Shown: piece after piece, positions 39,926 to 41,888 of the stretch | Layout of the letters: each line of letters begins with the position of its first letter | How positions within the stretch are numbered: the first letter of the stretch is position 1 | Origin: Ruminococcus sp. | GTDB taxonomy: Bacteria; Bacillota; Clostridia; Oscillospirales; Ruminococcaceae | Direction: 5' to 3' | Assembly (NCBI GenBank): GCA_017534835.1 | Contig: JAFXVT010000060.1 | Coordinates: forward strand, 1-41,888 | Length of the DNA: 41,888 bases | Program-made: the position numbers and the translations under genes | The notes under the pieces: model-generated | The model's database searches: none | Told to the model about the DNA's origin: nothing | The model's input: only the letters and a program-made list of their open reading frames with translations

Positions 39926-40552
39926 ATGTGGAAGGACTTATCCGCCGAATGGCACATCGTCTTTGAAGAGGTGTGGCTCGCGTTCAGAAGCGGAAGCGTT
40001 CCTATCGGAGCAGCGCTCTTCGATGAAAACGGCAGTCTTCTCGTCCGCGACCGCAACCGCGCGGCTGAGCCCGGAACCGTGAACAAGCGCATCTCTCACG
40101 CCGAGGCGAATGCTCTGCGCCGGCTCGATAATACGGCGTGCAATGTCAGGAACGCTGTGCTTTATACGTCTATGGAGCCGTGTCCGATGTGTATGGGAAC
40201 GGCTGTGATGTCGAATATCCGGCACCTTCGCTATGCTTCGTGTGACCCCTACTGCGGCTGTGTACACCTCAGGGATGACGAGCCGTATATCAGGAGCAAG
40301 GGGCTTGATTACACGAACGAGGGCGGCGAGCCGGAGTTCGTTCAGCTCGTCATACAGAGCTATTACGAGCTGTGCAGTATAGATAACGGCAGCAGCGATA
40401 AGGTCTTTGTGAGATTTGCGGGATTCCTGCCGTCTGCGGCAGAAACTGCAAGGCAGCTGTATGCGGAAAAGCGTCTCGACAGGCTTGCTGCGTCCGGCGC
40501 TGGTTTCCCGGACGTATACGATGAGATAGCGGGACTGATGAAAAAAGGCTGA
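39926..40552 (+). CDS. Cytidine/deoxycytidylate-type nucleoside deaminase
   Basis: 208 residues with a zinc-dependent deaminase core: HAEANAL (His zinc ligand and catalytic Glu, about residue 51) and MEPCPMCMG (two Cys ligands, about 79). The CMP/dCMP deaminase fold covers the first 150 residues; the last 60 are an extra helical part. The bulky C-terminal extension differs from the short tRNA adenosine deaminase TadA. Substrate (a free nucleoside or guanine) cannot be fixed by sequence. The ATG at 39926 follows AAAGGAG by 8 nt. Confidence 0.85.
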   Translation: MWKDLSAEWHIVFEEVWLAFRSGSVPIGAALFDENGSLLVRDRNRAAEPGTVNKRISHAEANALRRLDNTACNVRNAVLYTSMEPCPMCMGTAVMSNIRHLRYASCDPYCGCVHLRDDEPYIRSKGLDYTNEGGEPEFVQLVIQSYYELCSIDNGSSDKVFVRFAGFLPSAAETARQLYAEKRLDRLAASGAGFPDVYDEIAGLMKKG

Positions 40553-40595
40553 TACCGTACAGACAGCGGCAGTATGCCGCGGAAAGAGGAAATGA

Positions 40596-41723
40596 ATGGA
40601 TACAGAGATAACAGCTGCGGAGCTGAGTCAGCTCCGTGACGGCGACTATGCAGTTATAGATATACGCGATGCAACAGCGTTCGATTACGGACACATCGGC
40701 GGTTCGGTGAACATTCCGCTTCCGGAGCTCGCTTCGGCGGAGCTGCCGGAGGGAAAAAAGCTTGTGCTCTACTGCAAATCAGGCGTGATAAGCATTGATG
40801 CGGCGGAGGAGCTGCGCGAAAGGGGCTTCGAGGCGTACAGCCTTGCCGGTGGATACGTGGATTGGCTGCGCACGCGAATGACTGACAGAAATATCACAGA
40901 GCAGGTCGAGCTGAGTCTGCGGAAAAAGTTCAAGAAGAGCATATGGTGCAGATTCACGAAGGCGATAAACGAGTATCAGCTCGTGCAGCCGGGCGACAGG
41001 ATAGCTGTCTGTATTTCGGGCGGCAAGGATTCGATGCTTATGGCGAAGCTGTTTCAGGAGCTCAAGCGCCACGATAAATTCCCGTTCGAGGTGGTATTCC
41101 TCGTTATGGATCCCGGCTACAGCCCCGAGAATCGCCGGATCATCGAGCAGAATGCCAGCTCAATGTCGATCCCGGTACAGATATTCGAGTCCACTATCTT
41201 TGATTCCGTGTTCCATATCGAAAAGAATCCGTGCTACATCTGTGCAAGAATGCGCCGCGGCTATCTCTACAGCAAGGCTAAGGAGCTCGGGTGCAATAAA
41301 ATAGCGCTCGGTCACCATTTCGACGATGTCATCGAGACGATACTTATGGGTATGCTCTACGGCGGACAGGTGCAGACGATGATGCCTAAGCTTCACAGCA
41401 CCAACTTTGAGGGAATGGAGCTGATACGTCCGCTCTATCTCGTCCGCGAAGCCGACATCAAGCACTGGCGCGATTACAATGACCTTTACTTCATACAATG
41501 CGCGTGCAAATTCACCGAGAACTGTTCATCGTGCAGCGAGAACGGACAGTCCGAATCGAAGCGGCTTGAGGTGAAGAACCTCATAGCAGAGCTGAAAAAG
41601 CTGAATCCGCAGGTCGAGAAGAACATCTTCCGCAGTGTCGAGAACGTCAATCTCAGCACCGTAATCGCATACAAGGAGAGGGGAGTGACTCACCACTTCC
41701 TCGACACCTACGACAATAAATAA
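40596..41723 (+). CDS. Rhodanese - TtcA-like tRNA thiolation fusion protein
   Basis: 375 residues. The first 95 form a rhodanese domain with active-site loop YCKSGVIS (Cys65 area) and the usual DIRDATAFDYGHIGGSVNIP. The rest is a TtcA-type PP-loop ATPase: ISGGKDSM (about 145), CYICARMRRGYLY (cluster CxxC, about 210) and a further Cys near 303-309 (CACKFTENCSSC region). TtcA proteins put sulfur on C32 of tRNA through a [4Fe-4S] cluster. The fused rhodanese could hand persulfide sulfur directly to it. The gene is 43 nt after the deaminase gene. Confidence 0.9.
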   Translation: MDTEITAAELSQLRDGDYAVIDIRDATAFDYGHIGGSVNIPLPELASAELPEGKKLVLYCKSGVISIDAAEELRERGFEAYSLAGGYVDWLRTRMTDRNITEQVELSLRKKFKKSIWCRFTKAINEYQLVQPGDRIAVCISGGKDSMLMAKLFQELKRHDKFPFEVVFLVMDPGYSPENRRIIEQNASSMSIPVQIFESTIFDSVFHIEKNPCYICARMRRGYLYSKAKELGCNKIALGHHFDDVIETILMGMLYGGQVQTMMPKLHSTNFEGMELIRPLYLVREADIKHWRDYNDLYFIQCACKFTENCSSCSENGQSESKRLEVKNLIAELKKLNPQVEKNIFRSVENVNLSTVIAYKERGVTHHFLDTYDNK

Positions 41724-41735
41724 AAAAACAGCACT

Positions 41736-41767
41736 AAGGGGAGCTTCTGAAATGCTCCCCTTTTGTT
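41736..41767 (+). terminator. Terminator of the rhodanese-TtcA gene, straddling the IS edge
   Basis: AAGGGGAGC pairs with GCTCCCCTT around TTCTGAAAT and is followed by TTG and T-rich sequence. Its right arm lies within the predicted left terminal repeat of the next IS element. Confidence 0.75.
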
Positions 41768-41888
41768 AGACAATGTGGTATAATAGAGATATACCAATTT
41801 GAAATCTAACGAAAGGGGGCATTTTTATGCCTAAAGGAAAGCCGAACAAGAGATACACACCTGAATTTAAGATTATGGTCGTGGAGAC
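41748..41888 (+). mobile_element. Left end of an IS3-family element (truncated by window edge)
   Basis: The probable left terminal repeat begins TGAAATGCTCCCC at 41748 and continues TTTTGTTAGACAATG. It mirrors the right end at 1-140, with the shared core GTTAGACAA. A TATAAT-like -10 lies at 41779-41784, and an AAAGGGGGC ribosome site precedes OrfA. The exact boundary could shift a few bases because it overlaps a hairpin. Confidence 0.75.
41827..41888 (+). CDS. IS3-family transposase OrfA, first 20 residues
   Basis: Reads MPKGKPNKRYTPEFKIMVVE up to the window edge, the standard start of the helix-turn-helix OrfA of IS3-group elements. The remainder is outside the window. Confidence 0.82.
   Translation, partial: MPKGKPNKRYTPEFKIMVVE

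Noticed and set aside
1-41888. Composite transposon spanning the whole window
   Set aside because: The interior is mostly conserved housekeeping synteny; IS copies at the edges are more simply explained by assembly breaks at repeats.
1-41888. tRNA, rRNA or known riboswitch genes
   Set aside because: I looked in the intergenic gaps for cloverleaf or riboswitch-like conserved cores (including before thiN, xylA and coaX) and saw none that I could support.

Overview
The window looks like a chromosomal segment from a cellulolytic Ruminococcus, close to R. flavefaciens. The basis is a GH48 cellulase ending in a type I dockerin, a xylose isomerase of the R. flavefaciens type, a Firmicutes-style priA-def-fmt-rsmB-rlmN-prpC-prkC-rsgA-thiN order, and a 27-residue SpoVM gene. 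The species is inference. Both ends lie inside IS3-family elements in the same orientation: the OrfB tail and right end at 1-140, and the left end and OrfA start from about 41748. The window may therefore be a draft contig broken at IS copies.

Left part, minus strand (0.17-10.6 kb). Two tandem 90-residue paralogs of unknown function follow a UPF0371 (DUF1846) gene. Next comes a five-gene operon read coaX - MIF-like tautomerase - GNAT - coaBC - BFD-type [2Fe-2S] protein, with a promoter at 5434-5462 and a terminator at 2346-2387. Upstream of it lies a tandem array of three 98-bp units, each carrying a stem-loop. The array starts on the stop codon of a four-gene Gld-like ABC export operon (ATPase, permease, GldG-like protein, DUF4340 protein).

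Centre, plus strand (10.9-27.7 kb). The GH48-dockerin cellulase has its own consensus promoter, a structured leader and a terminator. A long, tightly packed housekeeping operon follows: yicC, remA, gmk, rpoZ, priA, def, fmt, zinc protease, rsmB, rlmN, prpC, prkC, rsgA, thiN and spoVM. It serves RNA turnover, nucleotide supply, replication restart, translation initiation, ribosome maturation and PASTA-kinase signalling. Compared with the Bacillus order, coaBC has moved to the coaX operon and rpe is absent.

Right part (27.8-41.7 kb). This is accessory DNA: a decayed large serine recombinase, then an ECF sigma factor / membrane anti-sigma / solute-binding lipoprotein operon with no permease. A xylose pathway (xylA, a small basic protein, xylB) follows on the minus strand, then a membrane protein, VanZ-like protein, M23 peptidase, nucleoside deaminase and a rhodanese-TtcA fusion. 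Two copies of a GC-rich repeat sit directly after the spoVM and xylB stop codons, in the sense of each gene, and bracket the recombinase/sigma island in inverted orientation. I saw no tRNA, rRNA or CRISPR array.

Best candidates for something undescribed: the 98-bp structured array with a compensatory base-pair change, the ECF/anti-sigma/solute-binding lipoprotein signalling operon, the mobile 3'-UTR repeat, and the small basic protein family present at three loci.
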